From Limiplasma sp031549415 (lineage in GTDB: Bacteria > Bacillota > Clostridia > Christensenellales > Aristaeellaceae), in assembly GCA_031549415.1 (NCBI GenBank), contig JAVBPU010000007.1:1-64000 (forward strand): 64,000 nucleotides of DNA, read 5' to 3'. Below are positions 25,043-33,597 of this stretch, one piece after another. The notes below the pieces were generated by a model, which ran no database searches, was not told the DNA's origin, and saw only the letters and a program-made list of their open reading frames with translations. Numbering within the stretch: the first letter of the stretch is position 1; each line of letters begins with the position of its first letter. A program made the position numbers and the translations under genes.

Positions 25043-26770
25043 TCAGTCATCCCACTCACAGATAAAGCTGCAACCGGGGTCAACCTTGGAGTTTTCGTAG
25101 AAATGGCTATCGTTCCAAGTTCCGTCGGTATATTTATGCAGGTACATGCCATATTTTTCAAGCCACCAGCCATGGTGAATGCCGCGGTTGGGCTCCCCCC
25201 GATGCCAGTTGCGGTAAACGAAAGGCTCCCCTGTGACCCACTCCCAATTGCCCTTGCGGGCTAAATCGGAAAGCCCAAAATATGCTGTGAGATCCTTATT
25301 GCCGTGCATAAAGTCATTCACAAATGCATTTTCCTCCGGTGTGGTCATCGTGGCCAGGTGGCCACCCAGCACTTCACAAAAGGCCTTCGCCTGGATCCAG
25401 GTATGGACGCCTTTGTAGATGCGGTAGCGGTGCTTGGAGCCATCTGGCGCGGTAAAAACAGAGGACATGGCGGAGGTCCGGTCATCTCTGAGGTGTTTTG
25501 TGCTGAACTGGGGGTTCACCGGCACAATCAGCTTGTTGGAATCATGAAAATAGCCCAATTTTTTGAGGATGGCATTGGCTTCCGCCTCTTTCCCGATGGC
25601 CCGGAGGAAAAAGGCTTGCTTGAAGGCTTGCAGGTTCTCCACATTTTCACTTGCTTGCGCAATGCGCTTTTTGCTGTTTTTGTAGGTGGAAATTGCTTCA
25701 AATCCGCATTTTGCCAGAGCATAGGCGCGCTCTTCTTCCAGGGCGTTGGCCATGGTATAGACATTTCTTTCCGTGGTTGCGGATTGCAACCCCCCCGCAA
25801 GGGCCGCGCTGTCCTTGTACTCCCCAAGGAACAGGAAGAGAATGTAAGCGCGGGTTGGGTCATCGCTCTGCATCGCGGTGGCCTGCTCATACAAAGAGGC
25901 TTGCCACGCCTCTTTGGCCAGGGCGGCTTTTTCCGCGCTGTCCTGATACTCCCCCAGCGCCAAAAACCAATCATAGGCTTCTTCGTACTGCCCACGGGCG
26001 TAATACCCATCCGCCCGTTTGTAGGTAGCCCGCATGGTAAGTTCAGGAATCATGGTATACAATTGCTCCGTGGCGTCTTTGCAATCGCCTGCTTCGATGA
26101 ATGCGTCCCGGGCGCCCTCCAGGTCACCGGCCTCTTTGAGGGCAACGGCCTTTTCATAGAATGTGAGGTCCAATTTGGCTTGTTCTTGCGCCTTGATCTG
26201 ATCGGCGGCGGCCTGCGCGCGTTCCTTGCTATCACGGAATCCCCCCAAGGCCTCAAAAGCCGCCTGGGCCCCGGGATAATCCCCGGCATCAAACAGCTCT
26301 TTCGCCTCCTTGTAGCTAGCCCGCAAGAGGGTGATGTTGCATTCATAGAAATAGGAGCGGCTTTCTTTGTAGCTGCCCAGGGATTCAAACAGGGGCTTGG
26401 CCTTGGCGTATTCCTCCGCTTTAAACAAGGTGACGGCTTCCTTATAGATGGCCGCAGTCCATTTCTTTTTGCTATCGGAGGCGCGGGCACGGCTGTCGGA
26501 AAAGGTGCCAAGGGCACGAAAGGCCTCATAGGCTTTTTCATATTCTGCCGCATCATACAGGGCCTGGGCGGCATCGTACTGGGCCTGCAAAGCGGCGTCG
26601 GCGCTGGCCGGGTCCTCTGTGGCAAGAGCGGCGGCCCGGGCCATGGCAAAAATGGGCAAAGAAACAGCCGGTCCTTCTCCTTCCCTGCCGACAGGAAAGG
26701 TACTGGCGGCAAACAGCAAGGCAAAGAAGAAAAGGGCCATCTTTTTGAGAACCGTTTTCGTTCCGGTCAT
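25043..26770 (-). CDS. Secreted TPR-like repeat protein with C-terminal C-type lectin domain
   Basis: The 575-residue protein has a signal peptide (hydrophobic MALFFFALLFAASTFP). About eight helical repeats of 35-45 residues carry the LG-x-Y/F-x-DS signature (for example ALGEYQDSAEKAALAKEA). Residues 447-575 form a C-type lectin-like domain: WIQAKAFCEVLGGHLATM, GNWEWVTGEPF, an EPN motif at 526-528 and WND at 552-554, ending CSFICEWDD. EPN plus WND are the calcium-ligand motifs of mannose-type lectins. It probably displays a sugar-binding domain on a repeat stalk. GGAGGGGG supports ATG 26770. Same operon as the NAGPA and Lgt-like genes. Confidence 0.85.
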   Translation of the reverse strand: MTGTKTVLKKMALFFFALLFAASTFPVGREGEGPAVSLPIFAMARAAALATEDPASADAALQAQYDAAQALYDAAEYEKAYEAFRALGTFSDSRARASDSKKKWTAAIYKEAVTLFKAEEYAKAKPLFESLGSYKESRSYFYECNITLLRASYKEAKELFDAGDYPGAQAAFEALGGFRDSKERAQAAADQIKAQEQAKLDLTFYEKAVALKEAGDLEGARDAFIEAGDCKDATEQLYTMIPELTMRATYKRADGYYARGQYEEAYDWFLALGEYQDSAEKAALAKEAWQASLYEQATAMQSDDPTRAYILFLFLGEYKDSAALAGGLQSATTERNVYTMANALEEERAYALAKCGFEAISTYKNSKKRIAQASENVENLQAFKQAFFLRAIGKEAEANAILKKLGYFHDSNKLIVPVNPQFSTKHLRDDRTSAMSSVFTAPDGSKHRYRIYKGVHTWIQAKAFCEVLGGHLATMTTPEENAFVNDFMHGNKDLTAYFGLSDLARKGNWEWVTGEPFVYRNWHRGEPNRGIHHGWWLEKYGMYLHKYTDGTWNDSHFYENSKVDPGCSFICEWDD

Positions 26771-26813
26771 GTGCGTTCCCCCTCCATAAATCATTCGTGA
26801 GCCGAGGGTCCTC

Positions 26814-27887
26814 TTAGGACCCCTCTTTCTGGCCCTCTTCTTGGGAAAGCGTTTCCAGCGGAAAGGTACCCAGGGTGATCAGACTCGTGACGGAGCGGTT
26901 GTTCTTTTCGTTATAGGTGCGGTCGGAATTGATGAGTTCGCCCATAAACACCAGTTTGACGGAATTCCCACCATCCAAATTCAGGGCCTCCGTGCAACCC
27001 AGGTCCCTCATGCGCTCAGCCGTCCAAACAAGCCCTACGCCGGCAGAACGTTTATTGCGCCCTTCAATGGTCATGATCAGATAATGATTGGGAGCAATCA
27101 TGCCAATGGTCTGCCTGGGATTGGCGTACTCAAACCTCTCTTCCAGTACCTGCTGGCCGATGTTGCCCTCACTCAGGAGCACCGGACCAAAGCACCAGGT
27201 GTCGGTGACTTTGTCCGCCATCAGCGCGTCCGCGTCAATGCTTCCCGCCAAAAAGGTTTTCATGCGGCCATCGGGATACAAGGCGATCAGATCGTAGGTG
27301 GGATAAGAGTAATGGGGCTTGCTCAGCGATTCGTTGGCCAGCACTTTCCCGTTTTGGATGATGACGCCGGGCAAACGCTTTTGGTACACGCGAAACCCAT
27401 AAAAATCATCGCTAATGGCCAAAATGCTCTGAATTTGCTTGGCAAAAACCTCCGCCATACGAAAGCGCCTGCCGATTTGCTCCGGGTTGGCGTGCTGCGT
27501 CACAAACTTGGTGCCGGGAGCCACCTTCACTTCCGTTTCGTACCAAACCAGCTTCCGGTTCCGCTCCACTATTTCCTGAAACCTGCGAATACGGATGAAC
27601 ATCGTCGGGTCGATATAGGCCCATTCTCCGCCTTCTTCATCCTGCAGCAAATAGTACTTTTCCTCGGCATCCGGCGGGAGAAACCCCTCCGTTGTCAAAA
27701 CAGGCGCGGGGGCTTTCAGCGGGTAAATGGGCTGAAAAGAATCCGCTTCACAAAGTGCGGCGGGGATTTGCAGGCACAGGCTCAAGAGGACCGCAAGGGC
27801 CAGGAAGCGCGCTCCTGCGGCTCCCTGTTTTTTTCTTGTCCGAGGGAGGTAGAAGTCAAAAAAATTTCGCCCAAACATACTCAACAA
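26814..27887 (-). CDS. Secreted NAGPA-domain protein, second paralogue
   Basis: The 357-residue protein has an N-terminal hydrophobic segment (FLALAVLLSLCLQIPAALCEA) and the NAGPA core ILAISDDFYGF, GVIIQNGKVL, CFGPVLLSEG, QTIGMIAPNHYLIM and NLDGGNSVKLVF. Compared with the paralogue at 23080, the usual IN-A/G-D-F/W is ISDD, so specificity may differ. The start is uncertain: TTG 27887 has AAAGG five bases upstream, and ATG 27878 is the alternative. The first 25 residues before the hydrophobic stretch are basic, suggesting a long signal or a membrane anchor. Operon position is between the DUF6273 and lectin genes. Confidence 0.82.
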   Translation of the reverse strand: MLSMFGRNFFDFYLPRTRKKQGAAGARFLALAVLLSLCLQIPAALCEADSFQPIYPLKAPAPVLTTEGFLPPDAEEKYYLLQDEEGGEWAYIDPTMFIRIRRFQEIVERNRKLVWYETEVKVAPGTKFVTQHANPEQIGRRFRMAEVFAKQIQSILAISDDFYGFRVYQKRLPGVIIQNGKVLANESLSKPHYSYPTYDLIALYPDGRMKTFLAGSIDADALMADKVTDTWCFGPVLLSEGNIGQQVLEERFEYANPRQTIGMIAPNHYLIMTIEGRNKRSAGVGLVWTAERMRDLGCTEALNLDGGNSVKLVFMGELINSDRTYNEKNNRSVTSLITLGTFPLETLSQEEGQKEGS

Positions 27888-27942
27888 AACCTTTCTCTGT
27901 CAACATGTAAGAAGAGGGGCCTTCTCAACGCCGGGCAGCTGG

Positions 27943-28614
27943 TCATTCTCCGCACTGCACCCACAGAACCGGACGCATCGTGTTGGTAGGCCAATCCACA
28001 TCCTGCATGCCGTAGCTGCTGATGCGGCCATCCAGACGCATACCGCAGATGTCCATTTCCCGGGCGCCGGAGGTACGGGTCCACCACCGGCAGCTTCCGG
28101 TTTTTGGGTCCACCGTGCAGCCTTTGGATTTTGCATAGGCGGTGGGATACGCCACCCGGTCCGCCATTTCTGGGAAGAAGTGGAGCACTTCCGTTTTGCT
28201 TAGCAGGTAGATTTTGTCCTGGGTATCATCGCCCGCGCCTTTCATGCCGTGGGGATCGGCGTTTTCCACTGTGGTGGTGAGAATGCGGGCCTGCTCCTCC
28301 AGGGTGAAAGTTTCTTGCAGGAAAGCGCCGTTCATCCAGGCCCGCAAATCGGATTTGCCCCAATACATCGGCACCCGTTTGGGGTAAAAAATGACGGTGT
28401 CGATGCAATACTTGCTCAAAAGCAGGGCTTGCGGACCCTTCACGTCCAGCACAATCCATTCCAAAGGTTCTTTCCCGTTTTCCAGCTGATTGTCCTGCTC
28501 ATAGCTTCCAAAGGTGATGCAGTCGCCCACTGCGGGAGTGGGAATAGCGGCCGCCAGTGCTTGCGAAGAAAAGCAGAGCAGTAAAAATATGGATATGCAC
28601 AGGAACCGTTTCAC
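27943..28614 (-). CDS. Secreted DUF6273 protein
   Basis: The 223-residue protein begins with a clear signal peptide (MKRFLCISIFLLLCFSSQAL, cleavage after LAA). It has the DUF6273 pattern ITFGSYEQD, LEWIVLDVKGPQALLLSKY, SDLRAWMNGAFL and the end RPVLWVQ. This domain is common in secreted proteins of gut Clostridia; no activity is known, and it resembles a folded recognition domain. The start is GTG 28614 with AAAGGGGTG upstream, because longer in-frame starts add residues before the signal peptide. First gene of the leftward operon. Confidence 0.8.
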   Translation of the reverse strand: MKRFLCISIFLLLCFSSQALAAAIPTPAVGDCITFGSYEQDNQLENGKEPLEWIVLDVKGPQALLLSKYCIDTVIFYPKRVPMYWGKSDLRAWMNGAFLQETFTLEEQARILTTTVENADPHGMKGAGDDTQDKIYLLSKTEVLHFFPEMADRVAYPTAYAKSKGCTVDPKTGSCRWWTRTSGAREMDICGMRLDGRISSYGMQDVDWPTNTMRPVLWVQCGE

Positions 28615-28659
28615 ATGAATACACCCCTTTGGCATGGCGATACATTGATGTCCACACAA

Positions 28660-28688
28660 TTTATACCACATTTTTGGTGTGGGCGCAA
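28660..28688 (-). promoter_or_regulatory. Promoter of the secreted-protein operon (leftward)
   Basis: Minus-strand TTGCGC (28683-28688), 17-base spacer, TATAAA (28660-28665). It stands back to back with the promoter at 28722-28750. Confidence 0.65.
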
Positions 28689-28721
28689 CATGCGCGGCAA
28701 CCTGCGGGCCTCCGGATTCAC

Positions 28722-28750
28722 TTTACTTCTCATGGTGGAAAAGCTATAAT
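28722..28750 (+). promoter_or_regulatory. Promoter of the pseudosortase-C39 gene
   Basis: TTTACT (28722-28727), 17-base spacer, TATAAT (28745-28750). The two divergent promoters are only 33 bases apart, so one regulator could control both sides. Confidence 0.75.
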
Positions 28751-28807
28751 GGAACGAATGGTCCTGGCGACCATGCAAGCTTGTTCCCAGCGGGAGGAAA
28801 CAGCAAG

Positions 28808-30463
28808 ATGAAGTACCAGGCAACGAAAAAGCGCAGGAATGTGCAATGCTGCGCATGTGGGCTTTTGTTAGCATTCTGGCTCAGTCTCCCTACGGCTGTA
28901 TTTGCGAAAGGCGAGGGGATACAGGCCTCCAAAGAGCCCGCCGCGCCCACGGACGTGCCCATTACAACCGTTGCGCCGTCCATAAAAGCAGACTCTGCGG
29001 CCTTATCCGATACAGCCCTCACAGTGACAAAAACCGATGTGCAATTGGCGGTGGACTATGCCTATTTGCGCATGGTGGCCCCGGGCAGTATTGCGTGGCT
29101 GTACCAGCCCAATACGACGATTAATCAACCCGTGATGCTCAGTGACAATCCCGAGTATTATTTGCGGCGCAGGTTTGACGGCCGCATCAGCCAAAATGGG
29201 TCGATGTTTATGCTGGGCACGGAAATGCCGCGTTTTTCTGCCCCTGTTGTCTCCCTATACGGAGTCAATTGCTTGGATTTTTCTCTGTTTGGCAGCCTGT
29301 CTAATTATCAGGAAAGCGCTTATTATGAGGCCAATCCCACCCTATATCTTCTGACGCCCCAGGGAGATTACCAGCTGGATATTTTCGCGGGCATCCGAAC
29401 AAAGTTCAGCGATAGCCAAACAGGGAAGATAACCCAGAAATCAACGAAGGCCTTATGGGCGGAGGACCTTCCCGTGATCTTGCAAAATTCCTTCCTCAAG
29501 CCCAATCCCGCCTTTCTGCCGACGGAAGGGGATGCCTGGGCGGTGTTGGCCACAGAGTCCTACAGAAACCAAGGGGTCAACCGGTATGTAATTTATGCGC
29601 GAAAACGCCCCATTGAGTATCGGGTCGCCCGGGTGGCCTATGTCAACGAGCTGGAAATGGATTCGCGCACCACGCTCAATGGGCGTGTATCCGTTGCGGG
29701 CGTTGGGGAATGGATGCTATATGCCCAAAATGATCCACTGTGGACGAAACTGGTATACGAAGCGGAAGGAGCCAGAAGAAAAAGGTCCTTTGGGGGCGGG
29801 GGATGTGGTCCCACCGCCGCCGCGATGGCGATTGTAAACCTGGTCGAGGAGAAAGAGCTGGGCAAGCTGGGTTCCTTTGCAAGCTCGCCGGTAGGCTTTC
29901 GGTTTTGCACCTGCTCCGTCAACGACTTCAAGTGTTCTGGCAGGCATTTGCCGTATCAAATCACCACCTCTGAAGAGTATCTTCGCTATTTCCCGCTAGC
30001 CGTGGCCAGCTTTGCCACCGGGAATAATATTTGGGGCGTACAGGGCCGAGGCGCCCGGTTTGGCACCAGTATGCGCTATTTAGAGGATTTATGCCAGGTC
30101 TACGATATATCCGTCACCCAAACCTATCAAATGGAAGAAACGCTGGAATTTCTGAAAAGCAAAAACACGAAGGCCATTGCCTGCACCAGTGGGTATGGCA
30201 GCCCCTTTACCAAGACCAGCCATTTTGTGGTGCTGGCAGGCGTAGATCAGGAATACCTGTATGTATTGGACCCTTTGCGAAGAGACCACTATTTGGGCAC
30301 GGACGAGAAAAGCTATCTGGAGGTGATCGTGCCAGGGCTGGTACGGATCAAGCTAGAGAACGCCACCCAGTGCAATCTGTCGCCTATCTATCTGTTGCAG
30401 AGGAATCAAGGGCAGGCAGAGCCATCGCCTGTTCTTCAATCGGCACCTTCACAGAAGCCATAA
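28808..30463 (+). CDS. Secreted fusion of a degenerate class B sortase domain and a C39-like cysteine protease
   Basis: The 551-residue protein has a signal peptide (cleavage near AVFA, residue 33). Residues 80-270 follow sortase B: IAWLYQPNTTINQPVM, DNPEYYLRRRFDG, ISQNGSMFM, SLYGVN, SLFGSLSNY and NRYVIYARK. The catalytic His of Y-G-H-N is Val153, the Cys of S-T-C-T-Y is Glu250 (LATESY), and only Arg259 remains. Residues 300-530 look like a C39 papain-fold peptidase with Cys333 in GGGGCGPTAAAMA, His472 in SHFVVLAGV and Asp488 in YVLDP. The sortase part is likely a binding module for an active protease. ATG 28808 follows GGGAGGA. It faces away from the secreted-protein operon. Confidence 0.8.
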   Translation: MKYQATKKRRNVQCCACGLLLAFWLSLPTAVFAKGEGIQASKEPAAPTDVPITTVAPSIKADSAALSDTALTVTKTDVQLAVDYAYLRMVAPGSIAWLYQPNTTINQPVMLSDNPEYYLRRRFDGRISQNGSMFMLGTEMPRFSAPVVSLYGVNCLDFSLFGSLSNYQESAYYEANPTLYLLTPQGDYQLDIFAGIRTKFSDSQTGKITQKSTKALWAEDLPVILQNSFLKPNPAFLPTEGDAWAVLATESYRNQGVNRYVIYARKRPIEYRVARVAYVNELEMDSRTTLNGRVSVAGVGEWMLYAQNDPLWTKLVYEAEGARRKRSFGGGGCGPTAAAMAIVNLVEEKELGKLGSFASSPVGFRFCTCSVNDFKCSGRHLPYQITTSEEYLRYFPLAVASFATGNNIWGVQGRGARFGTSMRYLEDLCQVYDISVTQTYQMEETLEFLKSKNTKAIACTSGYGSPFTKTSHFVVLAGVDQEYLYVLDPLRRDHYLGTDEKSYLEVIVPGLVRIKLENATQCNLSPIYLLQRNQGQAEPSPVLQSAPSQKP

Positions 30464-30470
30464 AAAACGC

Positions 30471-30517
30471 CCTGATGTTGTAAGGGGTTACGCAAACAAC
30501 ATCAGAGGTATTTTTTG
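30471..30517 (+). terminator. Terminator after the pseudosortase-C39 gene
   Basis: CTGATGTTG (30472-30480) pairs with CAACATCAG (30497-30505), followed shortly by TTTTTT. The rest of 30518-30608 shows no gene. Confidence 0.82.
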
Positions 30518-30608
30518 TTACAACGGAGTGGGGCAATGGTTCATTGCAAGGACTGCGCTATATTTTCGGAATTTGCCCTAAATTCTGCCACAGGGTATTT
30601 CAAGCGCG

Positions 30609-30660
30609 TCAAAAAGCCCCTTTCTCCTGCTTACAGTGATCGCAAGAGAAAGGGGCTTTG
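30609..30660 (-). terminator. Terminator of gapA
   Basis: AAAGCCCCTTTCT (30613-30625) pairs with AGAAAGGGGCTTT (30647-30659). On the minus strand it runs into TTTTT. Confidence 0.9.
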
Positions 30661-30683
30661 ATGAGTCCAGGCTTTAGCGCTTC

Positions 30684-31706
30684 TTACTTCGCGTCCACGG
30701 CCGCCATGTACTCGATGAGGTTGACGACCTTGTTGGAATAGCCCCATTCGTTGTCATACCAGGCCACCAGCTTCACAAAGGTATCGGTCAGGCTGATGCC
30801 GGCGGTGGCGTCGAAGATGGAGGTGCGCTCGTCGGTGATGAAATCGCTGGAAACCACGGCGTCCTCGGTGTAGCCGATGATGCCCTTCCAGTGCTCGGAC
30901 TCGGACGCTTCCTTCATGGTCTTCTTGATGTCCTCCATGGTAGCGGGGGTTTTCAGGTTACAGGTCAGGTCCACCACGGACACGTCAGCGGTGGGCACCC
31001 GGAAAGACATGCCGGTGAGCTTGCCCTTCAGTTCGGGAATCACCACGCCCACGGCCTTGGCCGCGCCGGTGGAGGAGGGGATGATGTTGAACGCCGCGCC
31101 GCGACCGCCGCGCCAATCCTTGTTGGAGGGGCCGTCCACGGTCTTTTGGGTGGCGGTGGTGGCATGCACGGTGGTCATCAAACCATCGGTGATGCCGTAC
31201 TTGTCATTGATGACCTTGGCCAAGGGGGCCAGGCAGTTGGTGGTGCAGCTGGCGTTGGACACCACCATCATGTCCTTGGTGTACTTTTCGTTATTCACGC
31301 CCATCACGAACATGGGGGTTTCCTTGTCCTTGGCGGGGGCGGTGATGACGACCTTCTTGGCGCCGCCCTTGAAGTGGGCGCTGGCGCCGGGGGTGTCGCA
31401 GAAAACGCCGGTGGCTTCGGCAATGTACTCAGCGCCTGCGCTCTTCCAGTCAATTTCAGCGGGGTCCTTGCAAGCAAAGGCCTTCACGGTTTCGCCGTTG
31501 ACGATTAGGCAGCCGTTCTTTTGGTCCACTTCAATGGTGCCCTTGAACTGGCCGTGCACGGTGTCGTAACGCAGCATGTAGGCCATGTAATCCAGCGGGA
31601 TGAAGGGATCGTTCACAGCGCAAACGGTCACATTGGGGTTGAGCATCGCGGCGCGGAAAACCAGGCGACCGATGCGGCCAAAACCGTTAATACCAACTTT
31701 AATCAT
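30684..31706 (-). CDS. gapA: Glyceraldehyde-3-phosphate dehydrogenase (type I)
   Basis: Glycolytic NAD-dependent enzyme of 340 residues. The N-terminal Rossmann motif is VGINGFGRIGR, and the active site is SNASCTTNCLAP with Cys154. Further motifs are VHATTATQKTVDGPS, the inorganic-phosphate region RGGRGAAFNIIPSSTGAAKA and AWYDNEWGYS near the end. It is a single-gene unit with its own promoter and terminator; pgk and tpi are not adjacent. ATG 31706 is preceded by AGGAGG. Expression is probably high, given promoter and ribosome site. Confidence 0.98.
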   Translation of the reverse strand: MIKVGINGFGRIGRLVFRAAMLNPNVTVCAVNDPFIPLDYMAYMLRYDTVHGQFKGTIEVDQKNGCLIVNGETVKAFACKDPAEIDWKSAGAEYIAEATGVFCDTPGASAHFKGGAKKVVITAPAKDKETPMFVMGVNNEKYTKDMMVVSNASCTTNCLAPLAKVINDKYGITDGLMTTVHATTATQKTVDGPSNKDWRGGRGAAFNIIPSSTGAAKAVGVVIPELKGKLTGMSFRVPTADVSVVDLTCNLKTPATMEDIKKTMKEASESEHWKGIIGYTEDAVVSSDFITDERTSIFDATAGISLTDTFVKLVAWYDNEWGYSNKVVNLIEYMAAVDAK

Positions 31707-31746
31707 GAATGGGCAACCTCCTAAAAATCTTTTCGTACCACCGTGT

Positions 31747-31775
31747 ATTGTACCCAAATACACCACATTTTGCAA
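31747..31775 (-). promoter_or_regulatory. Promoter of gapA
   Basis: Minus-strand TTGCAA (31770-31775), 17-base spacer, TACAAT (31747-31752). Confidence 0.82.
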
Positions 31776-31832
31776 GTGGCAACGGCCCATTTATGCAAAA
31801 AGTTTGTGAAAATATTTACAAAGCTGTTCCCC

Positions 31833-31861
31833 TTTCCATTTTTAGCGCCCCATGCTACAAT
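31833..31861 (+). promoter_or_regulatory. Promoter of the 163-residue protein
   Basis: TTTCCA (31833-31838), 17-base spacer, extended -10 TGCTACAAT (31853-31861). Confidence 0.7.
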
Positions 31862-31904
31862 GGGAACAAATATTCTGTCATCACTTTGTAAAGGAGATTC
31901 CCTC

Positions 31905-32396
31905 ATGCCCACAAAAGAAGTCATCACCTTCGACCAGTTCTTACAAGATGTCTCTCCCGAAAACCTGCCCTTCGTCCTGGACATCCACAGGGAAATGGAA
32001 GCCCACGGCTATGCCACCAAAATCGAGCAAGCCAAAAGCGGCTTTGTGCTGTCCTACCAAACCCCTGCAACTAAAAAAGCGCTGCTGAATTATGTATTTC
32101 GCAAAAGCGGGATGCAGCTGCGCCTGTATGCGGACGGCCTTGCCAGCTACCTAGACGCCCTGCGGGCCTTGCCGCCCGCCATGGTGGCCACCATGGAAAA
32201 GCAGCCCGCCTGCCGCCGGCTCCTCAACCCGGCGGATTGCAACCAGCGCTGCCCCATGGGCTATGCCTTCTCCATTGGGGAGAAATCCTTCCAAAAATGC
32301 CGGTACAGCTGCTTTTTGTTCCCAGTGACCCCGGACACGCAGCCCAGCCTCAAAGCCCTGGTGGAAAAAGAAGTGGCGGCCCGGGCCACTGCGTAA
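31905..32396 (+). CDS. Conserved protein of unknown function with Cys cluster
   Basis: The 163-residue soluble protein shows no signal peptide. The N-terminal half (FDQFLQDVSPENLPFVLDIH, then SYQTPATKKALLNYVFRKSG) looks like a small alpha/beta domain. The C-terminal half has Cys residues in CNQRCPMGY and SFQKCRYSCFLF, spaced as a possible metal site. I do not recognise a family. It is monocistronic, with its own promoter and a shared convergent terminator. AAAGGAG supports ATG 31905. Confidence 0.75.
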   Translation: MPTKEVITFDQFLQDVSPENLPFVLDIHREMEAHGYATKIEQAKSGFVLSYQTPATKKALLNYVFRKSGMQLRLYADGLASYLDALRALPPAMVATMEKQPACRRLLNPADCNQRCPMGYAFSIGEKSFQKCRYSCFLFPVTPDTQPSLKALVEKEVAARATA

Positions 32397-32421
32397 CGGC
32401 ATCAAAGGGGCTTCAAACGAA

Positions 32422-32458
32422 GGGGGACCGCTTTTTCCAAAGCGATCCCCCTCTTTTC
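32422..32458. terminator. Convergent terminator between 31905 gene and M29 aminopeptidase
   Basis: GGGGGAcCGCTTT (32422-32434) pairs with AAAGCGATCCCCC (32439-32451) with one mismatch, then CTCTTTT. Confidence 0.8.
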
Positions 32459-32481
32459 GCATCATTGCACACTGTTTTCCT

Positions 32482-33597
32482 TCACTTCAATGCTTCCGGG
32501 TTCAGGCACTTCAGGTCCTCCACCACAAACAGGCCGTCTTTGCGAATCAGCTCGCCGTCAAAGTACATGTCACCGCCGCCGTATTCCGGCGTTTGGATGC
32601 ACACCAGGTCCCAATGGATGGCGCTTTTGTTGCCATTGTTGCAGGTGTCATAGCAGCTACCGGGGGTAAAATGGAAGGACCCGGCGATTTTTTCATCAAA
32701 CAGGGTGTCCTTGATGGCCTTGGTGATGTAGGGATTCACGCCAATGGCGAACTCGCCCACGTAGCGGGCGCCTTCGTCCGTGTCGAAGATGGCGTTGCTG
32801 CGGGCGGTATCGCTGCTGGTGGCCTTTACGATTTTTCCCTTCTCAAAGGTCAGGCAGGTGTTTTCAAACACGTTGCCCTGGTACAGGCTGGGGGTGTTAT
32901 AGGTGATCACGCCGTTCACGCTGTCCCGGACCGGGGCGGAAAACACCTCGCCATCGGGGATGTTCACCTTGCCATCGCATTTGATGGGCGGCATGCCCTT
33001 GATGGAAAAGGTAAGGTCCGTGCCAGGTCCCAGAATATGCACCTGATCGGTGCGGGCCATCCGGGCCACCAGCGCGTCCATGGCCTGGCTCATCTTGGCG
33101 TAATCCAGGTTGCATACGTCAAAGTAGTGGTCCTCAAAGGCCTCGATGCTGGTTTCGGCCAGCTGGGCCATGGAAGGCGTGGGGAAGCGCAGCACCACCC
33201 ACTTGGTTTTGGGCACGCGGATTTCGCTGTGCACCGGCTTGCTGTAATGCTGCATGAACAGGGACATCTTGCCCTGGGGCACATCGGCGGTTTCATAGCT
33301 GTTGTTGCCGCCGCGCACGCCAATGTAGGCATCCACCTGGCTCATGCGCTCCCCGTCCAGCTTTGCTTCAAAATCCCATTTCTCGGCGGAGCCGCCCATC
33401 ATCAGCGCCCGCTGGACGGCGTTGTCCCGGAGGACCACAATGGGCTCCGCGCCCACCGCGTAGGCCTCCGCAATCAACGCGGTCACAAACTCTGTTTCCA
33501 CGCCAAAGTTTTCAATCAACACCTTCTGCCCTTTGGTTAGCTGGCAGGAATACCGGATCAGTTGTTTGCTGAGCGTAGTCAGTCTTGGGTCCTTCAT
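32482..33597 (-). CDS. M29-family aminopeptidase
   Basis: This 371-residue protein matches aminopeptidases of the T/PepS/AmpS type: GQKVLIENFGVETEFVTALI near the start, then KCDGKVNIPDGEVFSAP with the metal-binding Glu, and C-terminal YVGEFAIGVNP and SAIHWDLVCI, where the His-x-Asp lies. These are cytoplasmic metal-dependent aminopeptidases with broad specificity. ATG 33597 follows AGGAGG at ten bases. Its first 86 bases lie inside the 3' end of the upstream acyltransferase gene in another frame, an unusually long same-strand overlap. Confidence 0.93.
   Translation of the reverse strand: MKDPRLTTLSKQLIRYSCQLTKGQKVLIENFGVETEFVTALIAEAYAVGAEPIVVLRDNAVQRALMMGGSAEKWDFEAKLDGERMSQVDAYIGVRGGNNSYETADVPQGKMSLFMQHYSKPVHSEIRVPKTKWVVLRFPTPSMAQLAETSIEAFEDHYFDVCNLDYAKMSQAMDALVARMARTDQVHILGPGTDLTFSIKGMPPIKCDGKVNIPDGEVFSAPVRDSVNGVITYNTPSLYQGNVFENTCLTFEKGKIVKATSSDTARSNAIFDTDEGARYVGEFAIGVNPYITKAIKDTLFDEKIAGSFHFTPGSCYDTCNNGNKSAIHWDLVCIQTPEYGGGDMYFDGELIRKDGLFVVEDLKCLNPEALK

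Noticed and set aside
25304..26800. 498-codon plus-strand frame
   Set aside because: Antisense to the lectin-repeat protein; hydrophobic glycine-rich translation without motifs.
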